Below, one piece after another: positions 19,331 through 28,507 of a DNA stretch of 64,000 bases. A model generated the notes under the pieces. The model worked only from the letters and a program-made list of their open reading frames with translations. It was not told the origin of the DNA and ran no database searches. Source of the DNA: Fictibacillus phosphorivorans (GTDB taxonomy: Bacteria; Bacillota; Bacilli; Bacillales; Fictibacillaceae); contig NZ_CP015378.1 of NCBI RefSeq assembly GCF_001629705.1, positions 1,922,001 to 1,986,000 on the forward strand, read 5' to 3'. The translations under genes were made by a program, and so were the position numbers. Positions within the stretch are counted from its first letter, which is position 1. Each line of letters starts with the position of its first letter.

Positions 19331-19367
19331 GAAAAGAGATAACTACATGTTATCTCTTTTCTTTTTG
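19331..19367 (+). terminator. Terminator upstream of the large membrane protein gene
   Basis: GAAAAGAGATAAC pairs with GTTATCTCTTTTC over a 5-base loop, followed by TTTTTG. No full gene on the plus strand precedes it, so it is either an attenuator for the next gene or ends a short transcript. Confidence 0.85.
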
Positions 19368-19405
19368 TTACATACATTCAACAGAGGAGAAGATTAGGGG
19401 GCCGT

Positions 19406-22400
19406 ATGATGGACCAGTCCAGGTTTATTAAAGATCTTAACGAATTAAAAGAGGGAGGATATGTTAAAAAGAAGGATTATTTAAACGTACTTGATGGCTA
19501 TTACAGATATAGAGAAGATATTAGAAGAAAAGAAACAGCTAATACGATTGTACATAAAGCAGAAGCTACGATGGAAGAACCAGAACAAAACAAACAACCA
19601 ATAAAAACAATAACTCCTCCACCTACACAGCCGAAAGTGAAAATCACAGCTGAACAAAGAAGAGAGAGAATTATTACAAGCATAATGACAGTTGGAGTGA
19701 TTATGCTTTTATTAGGGGGGCTTACTCTAGCGACAAGCAACTGGGATGTGTTTAGTTCGTTCACGAAAACAATGCTAGTTGGTGGAATTGCCGTATTGTT
19801 TGGAGGTTTTGGTGCTCTATCGGAAAAAGTACTTCAGATCAGAAAAACCGCTTTTACGTTCTTTGTTCTGTTTGCTCTGTTTATTCCAATCACTGTGCTT
19901 TCTGCTGGTTATTTTGAATTATTTGGAGATTGGCTCAGTTTTTATGGTGAGGGAAGATTTATATTAGGCGTGATGACAGCTATTGTTTGTACTCCAATCT
20001 ATTATTATTTTGGACTTTACTTTAAATCCAAGCTATTTAGCTGGATTACTTATGTTGCTATTGTGATTGGATATGCGTATTTAATCCTGTCATTCGGCTT
20101 AACAAAGGAAGCTTTTTATTTTGTTTATGCTGCAGGAAATATAGGGTTTATTCTTTTATATCATTACAAAAAAGGAGTCCCATCTATATTTCTTCAAATC
20201 CTGCCCTTGTTTATACAAGCAAACTTAATTCTATCGACACTGTTCATTTTAATTTTATTTGAAAATCAGCTTTACCAAAGCTTCAATATCATTTTAACTG
20301 CTGCATTATACTTATCGATGAGAATGGTCAATCAAAGAAAAGAATACGAACTGTTCTTTATCGGGTTTATCACATATGGCCTTTATCAATTGATTCAAAA
20401 CTCTCTGTTAGTCGAATATCGTTTGTTTTTAATCGTGATTATACCGATTGTATTCGTAGTGGTTGCTAATTTTTCAGACACAGGATTAAAAAAATATTAT
20501 CAGCTTGCTAATGGCGTAATCTCTATACTTGCATTCTTATATATAACCGTAGAAGGCGTAATGTTATCTGTTGAAGAAGGCAGTGTGTGGTTGTTGTTAG
20601 GGTATCTTGTTTTAGCAGGAAACTTTATTTTTTTAAGCTACAACTCTACTTTTTCTTTCTTTAAATATTTAGCGCCATTTTACCTATTCTGTGCGTTTAT
20701 GGAAGTGTATCAAATGTCGGGTGAACACTTTGATGATTATTGGACTTTAGCAATCGGCATCTCAAGCACATTATCTTATTCAATCGGTCAGTACCTCAAA
20801 CCACTGAACAGAGCAAGCCTATTTGTAGGGGGTGGAGGATTACTAATTAGTTTTTTATTATCGTTGGAACTCGCTCACTATGGGCAAGGAAGTATGATTT
20901 CTGTCATTCTAACGATTCTATCTGTTCGCCATTTCTTGATTGAGAATGGAAAAGAAAAAATGGTAACCACCTGGCTGGTACCGATCTTCACTTTTTTTAT
21001 TTTCTGCCTTTTGGGCATAAAATACTTCCCATTACCGACATTATCGTACTCCTTACTTTTGGGTAGTGTTATCACTTTAGTTGTCTACCTTTGGCAAAGA
21101 AGTAATAAGGAGTTGGCAACTTCATTTATTTCAATGACAACGATAACGACGACTTTAAATTTTCTTGTTCTTTTAGTTGAAAGTGATTTTACGTGGATAA
21201 AGATTCTATCATCCATATTTCTAATGGTAGTGCTATGGTTCTTCACTAAACATTTTAATTGGGCGATCGGGTTCTCTGGTATTCAGATTGCCTTGTTCTT
21301 TGCACTGAGTTATGTTGCTGACCTGCTTGGATTTTCTTTAGGTACAGATGAATCTGTTTATGCGTTCATCATTATTTCCTTTTTGTTATTAATAAATAGC
21401 GAGGTATTCCATAAATTTGACTCAAGCAGTGAATATCCAATGAAAGTTGTATCGCACTTAACCACCTTACTCATAGGTGCTTATGCTTTACTCGTTACAA
21501 CTTCAACCGTTCCGTTTATTTTACTTGCCACAGTGTATGGAATTTACCTGTTTCGTTCTCGTAAGGAATATGAGATCAGATATAATCTTTACGTTAGTTT
21601 AATATTTTTAGCAATTGGTTTCCAATACTTTATTAGAACATGGCTCACTCATGAAGGTCCTGTTGTTTACAGCATACTTCTAGCTAGTTTCTACTTTGTT
21701 CTTAACAATGAATGGAGAAAGCGATTTAGAGCTTTCATTGTACCTTTTTCTGTCATTTTCTTAGGAGAGTATATAACGATTAGAGGGTCTGATGAGGAGT
21801 TTCTTATTATCCATGCAGCTGTATTAGTCGGGTTTATAGTGTTCTATCAATCGTTAGAAAAATACTGGAAATACGCATCAGTATTCTTGTTGATATACTT
21901 CATGATAGATTTAGAGGAATGGTTGTTAATAAATCGAATAGCCAATGAGATGTATTCAATTGCTTGGTTCACCTCAGGCATACTCATTTCACTGGCAGGT
22001 ATGTATTTCTATAAAAAGCTATACAGCCAATCTGATTTTCTTCAATTTGACTTCTTTGCAGTTTTTGGAATGATTCATGTACTTATTGGATTGGTGCGAT
22101 CTGAAAATTTCGTAACAACGTTTGGTCTTGTCATACTTGCTATTCTTTTCTATGTTCAAGGAAATCGATTCTTGAATGTTTTGATCGGAAAGAGAATACT
22201 CCAAACGTGTTCCAGTTTGCTTGTCCTGTTCTCTTATTATTCATTACTTGAGCAATTTGAAGTTCCTGTGATTATTCAAACTGAATTAATGGTACTGCCT
22301 TGGATCTTATTATGTTATGTGATCACACGGAGAATGTGGGACATATCGGACCATGTAGCTGATCTGATCCAATATGTGTTACTTGGTGTAATAGGTATAA

Positions 22401-22729
22401 CATTGATGATCGATGCAATAGACAGCTATCAAGTCATGGATGCAATCATACTTGGTTCATTATCATTTGCTAGTATTATTTATGGATTTATTTCAAAACA
22501 AAAAAGTTATTTCTTTAGTGGATTGATCATGTTGCTTCTAAATGTCTTCGTTCAAACACGCCCATATTGGGGGAACATGCCATGGTGGGTATATTTACTA
22601 TTAACAGGTATCCTTCTCATAGGTTTTGCGAGTTACAATGAATTCAAGAAACAAAAAGGAATTGATTCTCCACCATTAAAGGATATAATTTTAATTAAAT
22701 GGAAACATTGGTTTGGAGAGTGGAAGTAA
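19406..22729 (+). CDS. Very large polytopic membrane protein, DUF2157-like start
   Basis: 1107 residues. Residues 1-90 are soluble and charged, with a proline-rich linker (ITPPPTQPKVKI). The rest is a near-continuous run of about 30 hydrophobic segments broken by short loops. The first helices (GVIMLLLGGLTLATSNWD) resemble the DUF2157 family. No catalytic motif was seen. ATG 19406 or 19409 follows AGGGGG. The MFS gene downstream starts 30 bases after its stop with no terminator, so the two are probably co-transcribed. Function unknown. Confidence 0.8.
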   Translation: MMDQSRFIKDLNELKEGGYVKKKDYLNVLDGYYRYREDIRRKETANTIVHKAEATMEEPEQNKQPIKTITPPPTQPKVKITAEQRRERIITSIMTVGVIMLLLGGLTLATSNWDVFSSFTKTMLVGGIAVLFGGFGALSEKVLQIRKTAFTFFVLFALFIPITVLSAGYFELFGDWLSFYGEGRFILGVMTAIVCTPIYYYFGLYFKSKLFSWITYVAIVIGYAYLILSFGLTKEAFYFVYAAGNIGFILLYHYKKGVPSIFLQILPLFIQANLILSTLFILILFENQLYQSFNIILTAALYLSMRMVNQRKEYELFFIGFITYGLYQLIQNSLLVEYRLFLIVIIPIVFVVVANFSDTGLKKYYQLANGVISILAFLYITVEGVMLSVEEGSVWLLLGYLVLAGNFIFLSYNSTFSFFKYLAPFYLFCAFMEVYQMSGEHFDDYWTLAIGISSTLSYSIGQYLKPLNRASLFVGGGGLLISFLLSLELAHYGQGSMISVILTILSVRHFLIENGKEKMVTTWLVPIFTFFIFCLLGIKYFPLPTLSYSLLLGSVITLVVYLWQRSNKELATSFISMTTITTTLNFLVLLVESDFTWIKILSSIFLMVVLWFFTKHFNWAIGFSGIQIALFFALSYVADLLGFSLGTDESVYAFIIISFLLLINSEVFHKFDSSSEYPMKVVSHLTTLLIGAYALLVTTSTVPFILLATVYGIYLFRSRKEYEIRYNLYVSLIFLAIGFQYFIRTWLTHEGPVVYSILLASFYFVLNNEWRKRFRAFIVPFSVIFLGEYITIRGSDEEFLIIHAAVLVGFIVFYQSLEKYWKYASVFLLIYFMIDLEEWLLINRIANEMYSIAWFTSGILISLAGMYFYKKLYSQSDFLQFDFFAVFGMIHVLIGLVRSENFVTTFGLVILAILFYVQGNRFLNVLIGKRILQTCSSLLVLFSYYSLLEQFEVPVIIQTELMVLPWILLCYVITRRMWDISDHVADLIQYVLLGVIGITLMIDAIDSYQVMDAIILGSLSFASIIYGFISKQKSYFFSGLIMLLLNVFVQTRPYWGNMPWWVYLLLTGILLIGFASYNEFKKQKGIDSPPLKDIILIKWKHWFGEWK

Positions 22730-22758
22730 CTGTTCTTCAAATAAGGGGGATTAATGAA

Positions 22759-24009
22759 GTGGATCAAGATCAAAACAAACCCAAGATCACCATGGGTATG
22801 CTTTTTCAAAACAAAGTCATTCGTACCATCCTTTTTTCGGTTCTCTTTTTACAGATTGGAATATGGGTTCGTAACTATTCCATCCTCTTGTATGTGATTG
22901 AAAAAACGAACGAGAATCCAATCGCAGTATCTTTAATATCCGTCGCAGAGTTTGCACCAATCTTTTTATTTTCATTTATTGGTGGAACATTTGCTGATAG
23001 ATGGAAACCCAAAAAGACGATGATTTGGTGTGATTTATTAAGCGCCGTCTCCATCTTTGTTGTATTATTAACTTTACTTTTTGGAAGTTGGAAAGTCATA
23101 TTTTTCGCAACGCTCGTTTCATCGATCTTGTCACAATTTTCTCAGCCATCAGGTATGAAGTTATTTAAGATTCATGTTCCTGAGGAAATGGTTCAGCTAG
23201 GCATGTCGATGTATCAAACCCTTTTTGCTGTATTCATGATTCTCGGTCCTATTCTCGGGACTTATGTATACCAGCAGTTTGGGATTACAACAGCGATAGC
23301 AATCATGGGAATCGCGTTCATATTGTCTGCTGTTATTCTATTATTACTTCCTCCTGATGAAGAAGTAGAAAAGACAGAAGAGAAACCATCTATCTGGTTA
23401 GAGATGAAGGAAGGTTTCAACTATGTGCTTAACAGACGCTCTTTAACTTTACTAGGTGCATGTTTCGCTGTGGCCGGATTAGCTTTAGGTTTGACACAGC
23501 CGTTAACCGTTTTCTTAGTTACAGAACAACTTGGTCTTCCAAAAGAAGAACTTCAATGGCTCATGGCTGCATTCGGTACTGGAATGATCTTAGGTGGAGG
23601 TTTAACCATCGGAATCGCGAGCAAAGTAAAGCCACAATTATTATTGGCTTTAGGAATGGGAGCAAGTGCGATTGGATTTATGATTATGGGATTCTCCGAA
23701 CATTTTTGGTTAACCTTATCTGCCGAGTTCATAAGTGGTCTTTTCATGCCATGTGTTCACATTGGTATTAATACACTAATTCTCCAGAATACAGAGGCTA
23801 AATTTATAGGTCGTGTGAACGGAATATTAAATCCACTATTTATGGGTGCGATGGTTCTTACGATGTCTATTACCGGTTGGTTAAAAGAAACGTTTTCACT
23901 TGTCTTAATGTTTGAAGGAGCAGCACTTTTATTTGCAGTTGGAATATTAACGATGCTCCCGCTTATTCGCCAAAAGGTTGTTCCAGTGGCTGAAGTTGAG
24001 AAAGCCTAA
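22759..24009 (+). CDS. Major facilitator superfamily exporter
   Basis: 416 residues with 12 predicted helices. The loop-2 motif is present as GGTFADRWKPKK and a central hydrophilic loop spans about residues 190-215 (DEEVEKTEEKPS). It resembles the drug/siderophore efflux MFS groups. I choose GTG 22759, eight bases after AAGGGGGA; the frame extends upstream into the preceding gene without a ribosome binding site. Second gene of a likely operon with the 1107-residue membrane protein. Substrate unknown. Confidence 0.85.
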   Translation: MDQDQNKPKITMGMLFQNKVIRTILFSVLFLQIGIWVRNYSILLYVIEKTNENPIAVSLISVAEFAPIFLFSFIGGTFADRWKPKKTMIWCDLLSAVSIFVVLLTLLFGSWKVIFFATLVSSILSQFSQPSGMKLFKIHVPEEMVQLGMSMYQTLFAVFMILGPILGTYVYQQFGITTAIAIMGIAFILSAVILLLLPPDEEVEKTEEKPSIWLEMKEGFNYVLNRRSLTLLGACFAVAGLALGLTQPLTVFLVTEQLGLPKEELQWLMAAFGTGMILGGGLTIGIASKVKPQLLLALGMGASAIGFMIMGFSEHFWLTLSAEFISGLFMPCVHIGINTLILQNTEAKFIGRVNGILNPLFMGAMVLTMSITGWLKETFSLVLMFEGAALLFAVGILTMLPLIRQKVVPVAEVEKA

Positions 24010-24013
24010 ATGT

Positions 24014-24054
24014 AAAAATCCTCAAAAGCTACCTAAGCTTTTGAGGATTTTTTT
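24014..24054 (+). terminator. Intrinsic terminator after the MFS gene
   Basis: AAAAATCCTCAAAAGCT pairs perfectly with AGCTTTTGAGGATTTTT over a 5-base loop, followed by T. Confidence 0.95.
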
Positions 24055-24103
24055 ATGCTTCTTGTAACCTTTAGCTGAATCGGAAAGAGGTATGTGTCGA
24101 TAA

Positions 24104-24224
24104 ACGTCGAGGATTGTAAACTCGCGGATAAACAGCAAAAACTCGTGGATTGATGTAAGAAACTTTTGGATTTACACCCTGAACTCGTGGATTGAGAGTC
24201 AAAACTTTTGGATTCACCACTTAC
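24104..24224. repeat. Degenerate tandem repeat with 21-bp period
   Basis: Five units start at 24120, 24141, 24162, 24183 and 24204, exactly 21 bases apart. Each opens with ACTCGCGGATAA, ACTCGTGGATTG or ACTTTTGGATTT/C; a partial sixth copy (ACGTCGAGGATT) starts at 24104. CTCGTGG and CTTTTGG forms alternate in units 2-5, while the last nine bases of each unit vary. It lies in a 328-bp intergenic stretch (24055-24382) that otherwise holds only the upstream region of speD. Confidence 0.85.
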
Positions 24225-24382
24225 ATGCTTAATTTACGGCTAGAAACAAACCATCACACAGCACTGTTGACGCTTTTTCAACCTCATACTGTTTTTCAAA
24301 TCATTTAAATGGGTAATATAGATATGTTTCCATCATTGTTGTAATGAATCTTGAATGTCTAAACATAAGGGGAATCTAACAT

Positions 24383-25201
24383 ATGTCTATTTCACCAGAT
24401 CAGCGAATTACTTTACACGGCTTTAATAATCTTACTAAATCACTTAGCTTTAATCTGTATGACGTTTGTTATACAAAAACGAGAGAAGAGCGAGAAGCAT
24501 ATCTCGAGTATATTGATGAACAATACAATGCTGAAAGACTTACGAATATTTTGCAAACAGTTTCGGATACGATAGGAGCTCATGTTTTGAATATAGCCAA
24601 ACAAGATTATGTGCCTCAAGGAGCTAGTGTCACTGTACTTGTCTCGGAAGGTCCCATTGTTGAAGTGCCAACTGATACATTTGATGAAAATTCGACAGCA
24701 ATGCCAGAGTCTGTTGTGATGCAGCTTGATAAAAGCCACTTAACTGTTCATACATATCCTGAATTTCATCCAGAAGAAGGAATTAGTACATTTAGAGCGG
24801 ACATCGATGTTTCTACTTGTGGAGAAATTTCACCGCTTAAAGCACTTAACCATCTGATTAACTCATTTGATATGGACATAGTGACGATGGATTATCGAGT
24901 TAGAGGATTTACTAGAGATATAAAAGGTCACAAATTATTTATTGATCATGATATCAATTCGATACAAAACTATCTTTCTGCAGATATTAAAGAAACGTAT
25001 ACCATGATTGATACAAATATCTATCAAGAAAATATCTTTCACACAAAGTGTAAGTTAAAGAATTTTGAACTTAATAACTACCTTTTTGGGTATACAAAAG
25101 ATGAAATTGATAGCGAGACTCAAAAACACATCACAGGATTGATCAATGCTGAGATGGACGAGATTTTTTATGGAAGAAATATTCAATCATCTAAACGGTA
25201 A
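24383..25201 (+). CDS. speD: S-adenosylmethionine decarboxylase proenzyme, long (E. coli-type) form
   Basis: Makes decarboxylated SAM, the aminopropyl donor for spermidine. 272 residues, close to the E. coli enzyme (264) and twice the short B. subtilis form. The self-cleavage site is visible as [13 protein letters not shown]: cleavage before Ser118 gives the pyruvoyl group. A conserved [13 protein letters not shown] motif lies at about residues 144-156. Start ATG is nine bases after AAGGGGA. No spermidine synthase gene is adjacent. Monocistronic with a strong terminator. Confidence 0.95.
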   Translation: MSISPDQRITLHGFNNLTKSLSFNLYDVCYTKTREEREAYLEYIDEQYNAERLTNILQTVSDTIGAHVLNIAKQDYVPQGASVTVLVSEGPIVEVPTDTFDENSTAMPESVVMQLDKSHLTVHTYPEFHPEEGISTFRADIDVSTCGEISPLKALNHLINSFDMDIVTMDYRVRGFTRDIKGHKLFIDHDINSIQNYLSADIKETYTMIDTNIYQENIFHTKCKLKNFELNNYLFGYTKDEIDSETQKHITGLINAEMDEIFYGRNIQSSKR

Positions 25202-25216
25202 AAACTTATTAAGCTT

Positions 25217-25250
25217 TAGATCACTAGGATAATCTTAGTGGTCTTTTTTT
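25217..25250 (+). terminator. Intrinsic terminator after speD
   Basis: AGATCACTAGG pairs with CTTAGTGGTCT (one wobble), followed by eight T. Confidence 0.9.
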
Positions 25251-25333
25251 GTGTGAACAATATGAACAAAATGCATTTTATGTCCTTAAACTTCCATTTA
25301 ATAAAGCGAGTGATAGGATAATCAAAAGGGATA

Positions 25334-25347
25334 TGAAAGCGCTATCA
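25334..25347 (+). promoter_or_regulatory. cre box (CcpA operator) upstream of the tricarboxylate transporter
   Basis: TGAAAGCGCTATCA matches the catabolite-responsive element consensus TGWAANCGNTNWCA at every position. It lies 19 bases before the first ATG, where CcpA binding would block transcription. Preferred sugars should therefore repress the operon. Confidence 0.85.
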
Positions 25348-25365
25348 AAATTAAAGGGGATGTGA

Positions 25366-26385
25366 ATGATGAAAACGATGAAATGGAAAAAATGGCTTGT
25401 AGCAGGTGTTATACTTTCTTCACTTACAGCTTGTAGTTCATCTGGATCTGGTTCAAATGCTGGGGAATCTGATTATCCAAAAAAACCGATTACAGTAGTT
25501 GCTCCATCAGGTGCTGGAGGAGGCTGGGATTTAACAGCACGCTCACTGTCTAAAATTCTTGGTGAAACTAAAATGGTCGATCAAACCATGACAGTCGAGA
25601 ACAAACCCGGTGGAGGTGGAGCTGTCTATTTAGCAGAATATGCTACACAGCATAAGAAGGATGATTATAAACTTTTTATTAGTTCCCCGCCAATTTTAAT
25701 CAACAACTTGAAAAAAGAGGGTAACAGTCCATACGGCTTTAAGGATACAACACCACTTGCTCAACTAACAAAAGACTTTGGCGCCATCGTTGTTAAAGAA
25801 GATTCTAAATATAATAATCTAAAAGAATTGATGGATGCTGTGAAAAAAGATCCAAAATCCGTTACAGCAGCGGGTGGATCTGCACCGGGGTCAATGGACC
25901 ACCTTGTAGCTGTTCTTCCAGCTTACAAATCTGACATTGATCCTAAAACAGTTAAGTATGTTTCATATGATGGTGGTGGTGAGGCGATTGCAGCTCTTTT
26001 AGGAGGGAACGCAGACTATATCGCAACTGATGCTTCTGCCGTAGGCGAATATTTAAAAGCAGGAAAAGTAAAAGTGCTGGGTATTTCTTCAACGGAACGA
26101 TTAAAAGGTGACCTTGCAGATGTACCAACATTTAAAGAAGCTGGAATCGATGCTGATTTTACGATTTGGAGAGGTGTCTTCGGACCAAAAGAGATGTCTG
26201 ATAGTGCTGTAGCTCATTGGGAGAAAACATTGAAGAAGTTAAATGAGAGTAAAGAGTGGCAGGACGAGCTAGAGCGGAACGGTTGGGAAGCGGAATTTAA
26301 AGATGGTAGAGAATTTGAAACCTTCTTAAAAGATCAAGAAAAACAAGTAGAAGACTTGTTGAAATCATTAGGCATGAATAAATAG
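25366..26385 (+). CDS. tctC: Tripartite tricarboxylate transporter substrate-binding lipoprotein (TctC/Bug family)
   Basis: Extracellular receptor of a TTT-family uptake system. 339 residues with a lipoprotein signal peptide ending in the lipobox LTAC (Cys23), then a Ser/Gly linker and a Bug fold. The ligand loop YPKKPITVVAPSGAGGGWD near the start and APGSMDHL near residue 175 are typical. ATG 25366 or 25369 follows AAAGGGGA. First of three transporter genes, under a cre box. Citrate or another carboxylate is likely from context, but the ligand is not certain. Confidence 0.92.
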   Translation: MMKTMKWKKWLVAGVILSSLTACSSSGSGSNAGESDYPKKPITVVAPSGAGGGWDLTARSLSKILGETKMVDQTMTVENKPGGGGAVYLAEYATQHKKDDYKLFISSPPILINNLKKEGNSPYGFKDTTPLAQLTKDFGAIVVKEDSKYNNLKELMDAVKKDPKSVTAAGGSAPGSMDHLVAVLPAYKSDIDPKTVKYVSYDGGGEAIAALLGGNADYIATDASAVGEYLKAGKVKVLGISSTERLKGDLADVPTFKEAGIDADFTIWRGVFGPKEMSDSAVAHWEKTLKKLNESKEWQDELERNGWEAEFKDGREFETFLKDQEKQVEDLLKSLGMNK

Positions 26386-26393
26386 TTTGTGAC

Positions 26394-26423
26394 ATGGAGA
26401 AGTATTTCTACTTCTCCATTTTT
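26394..26423 (+). terminator. Intercistronic terminator after tctC
   Basis: ATGGAGAAGTA and TACTTCTCCAT pair perfectly over a 4-base loop, followed by TTTTT. It lies between tctC and tctB, so it probably lets only part of the transcripts continue, giving more binding protein than permease. Confidence 0.8.
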
Positions 26424-26443
26424 CCAATAAGGAGGGAAGTAAA

Positions 26444-26905
26444 TTGCAAACAGGAAAATTTGACCGATATGCAAGTATCTTATTTGCATTACTAGGAGCA
26501 ACATTTTTAATAGAAAGTCGAAATATCTCAAAAAGTGCTTATGGAAGTGAAGTGGGACCTAATGTTTTTCCTTTTCTCTTAGGACTTATTCTTATTCTCC
26601 TTAGTATAAAACTTTTTCTTGAATCTTTAAAAAGTATTCAGAAAGAAAAGAAGAAAACGGAAGAGTTACAGATCAAACGGTTTGTGATCATTCTACTAGC
26701 AAGTCTTTTCTATGCAGGCACTATTGAAATGTTAGGTTATATCATTAGTACTTCCTTATTTCTGTACGTATCCTTTCAAGCGATGGAAAGAGGAAATTGG
26801 ATAAAAAATGGAATAATTGCTTTGGCGTTCTCATTCTTTGTCTATTATTTATTTGTAGTTGTGTTGGAAGGCTCTTTGCCTGGAATGCCAATTTGGTTTA
26901 GTTAG
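26444..26905 (+). CDS. tctB: Tripartite tricarboxylate transporter small membrane subunit (TctB)
   Basis: 153 residues with four predicted helices and the family's SAYGSEVGPNVFPFLLG near residue 35. It pairs with TctA to form the permease. The start is TTG 26444, five bases after AAGGAGGGAAG. It lies between tctC and tctA, the usual gene order. Confidence 0.9.
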   Translation: MQTGKFDRYASILFALLGATFLIESRNISKSAYGSEVGPNVFPFLLGLILILLSIKLFLESLKSIQKEKKKTEELQIKRFVIILLASLFYAGTIEMLGYIISTSLFLYVSFQAMERGNWIKNGIIALAFSFFVYYLFVVVLEGSLPGMPIWFS

Positions 26906-26916
26906 GAGGATTTGAT

Positions 26917-28443
26917 ATGGGTGTTATGGATTTTTTGATGCAAGGATTTCAAACAGCGCTACAGCCACATAACATATTCTTTGCTTTTATCGGTGTCTTG
27001 ATCGGTACGGCAGTAGGCGTTTTACCAGGGATTGGACCCATGAGTGGTGTTGCACTCTTAATTCCAGTTACCGCAACTTTTACGAGTGGAATGGATCCAT
27101 CTGCAGCAGCTACAAGCTCAATCATTCTTTTAGCGGGTGTTTATTACGGTGCCATGTACGGGGGATCAACTACATCCATTCTACTTAATACACCTGGTGA
27201 ATCTTCATCGGTCGTTACAACCCTTGATGGCTATCAAATGGCTAAACAAGGAAGAGCAGGAGCTGCATTATCAATCGCAGCCATTGGCTCTTTCTTTGCC
27301 GGAATTGTTTCAATCATTGGATTGGTATTATTAGCAGAACCGCTTTCAGAAATGGCGTTGAAATTTGGACCTGCAGAATATTTTTCCTTGATGCTTTTAG
27401 GGCTTGCCGCAGTTAGCGGTTTAGCAGGCGGATCGATCACTAAAGCATGGATGATGACTGTAACGGGTCTTTTAATCGCCACAATTGGAATTGATGCAGT
27501 TTCTGGTGTGGCGCGATTTACCTATGACATTCCCGTTCTATTTGGTGGACTTGAATTTTTAACGGTCGCTGTAGGTTTGTTTGCATTAGGTGAGGTCTTT
27601 AAGACAGTTCTCCATAAAGAGGAAGATGCAGATAAGGTTGCAAAAGTAGGACGAGTCCTTCCTACAAGAGCAGACCTTAAAGAAAGTGCTGGACCGATCG
27701 CACGTGGTTCTTTATTAGGATTCTTTATTGGTGTCTTACCAGGTGCAGGGGCAACACTTGCTTCTTTCTTTTCATATATTGCTGAGAAAAAGGTAAGTAA
27801 AAATCCCGAGAAGTTTGGTAAAGGAGCGATTGCAGGTGTGGCAGCCCCTGAGTCTGCAAACAACGCAGCTTCAGGAGGAGCGATGATTCCTTTATTAACA
27901 CTCGGAATTCCAGGCTCAGGAACAACAGCGATTCTTATGGGAGCACTGATCATGTATAACGTTCAGCCCGGTCCTTTATTATTTAGTGATCACCCTGATG
28001 TAGCTTGGGGTCTTATCGCTTCCATGTTTATCGGAAACTTGATGCTTCTCATACTCAATATGCCGCTTGTTAAGGTTTTTGCAAAAATTATTGAAACACC
28101 AGCGAAATACTTACTACCTATCATTATTGCCATCTCAGTTTTTGGTGTTTATGCGGTACAAGTGACAACGTTTGATCTGTTTTTATTGATCGGCTTTGGA
28201 CTCGCAGGATATCTATTAGCACAGCATGACTATCCGATCGCTCCTCTTGTACTCGGCTTAGTTTTAGGACCAATGATTGAAAATAACATGAGACGTGCTT
28301 TAACAACTTCAAACGGAGATTTTATGGTGTTTGTTCAACAACCCATTTCTGCGTTTTTCCTGGTTTGTGCCGTTCTATGGATTCTCGTTCCTTTCGTACT
28401 CCGATTAAAAGGAAAAAATGTTGTCGTGAATGTTGAAGGATAA
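26917..28443 (+). CDS. tctA: Tripartite tricarboxylate transporter large membrane subunit (TctA)
   Basis: 508 residues, about 11-12 helices. Family motifs: GVLPGIGPMSGVALLIP near residue 35, YYGAMYGGSTTSILLNTPGE near residue 80, and a second half copy with GVLPGAGATLASFF and PESANNAASGGAMIPLLTLG. These duplicated loops form the transport site. ATG follows TAGGAGG eleven bases after tctB. It uses an ion gradient to import di- or tricarboxylates. Confidence 0.95.
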   Translation: MGVMDFLMQGFQTALQPHNIFFAFIGVLIGTAVGVLPGIGPMSGVALLIPVTATFTSGMDPSAAATSSIILLAGVYYGAMYGGSTTSILLNTPGESSSVVTTLDGYQMAKQGRAGAALSIAAIGSFFAGIVSIIGLVLLAEPLSEMALKFGPAEYFSLMLLGLAAVSGLAGGSITKAWMMTVTGLLIATIGIDAVSGVARFTYDIPVLFGGLEFLTVAVGLFALGEVFKTVLHKEEDADKVAKVGRVLPTRADLKESAGPIARGSLLGFFIGVLPGAGATLASFFSYIAEKKVSKNPEKFGKGAIAGVAAPESANNAASGGAMIPLLTLGIPGSGTTAILMGALIMYNVQPGPLLFSDHPDVAWGLIASMFIGNLMLLILNMPLVKVFAKIIETPAKYLLPIIIAISVFGVYAVQVTTFDLFLLIGFGLAGYLLAQHDYPIAPLVLGLVLGPMIENNMRRALTTSNGDFMVFVQQPISAFFLVCAVLWILVPFVLRLKGKNVVVNVEG

Positions 28444-28458
28444 AAGAAGATTAGTAGA

Positions 28459-28497
28459 GAAGACTTTCTATTCTAGAAGGTCTTTTCTATTTTTACG
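28459..28497 (+). terminator. Weak terminator or attenuator between tctA and the sensor kinase
   Basis: AAGACTTTC pairs with GAAGGTCTT (one wobble) over a 7-base loop, followed by TTCTATTTTTA. It would reduce, not abolish, read-through into the two-component genes. Confidence 0.6.
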
Positions 28498-28507
28498 GAG
28501 GGAAACA

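Noticed and set aside
24104..24224. CRISPR-like array
   Set aside because: Repeat units are 12 bases or less of conserved core at a 21-bp period, degenerate, with nine-base variable parts and no cas genes nearby.
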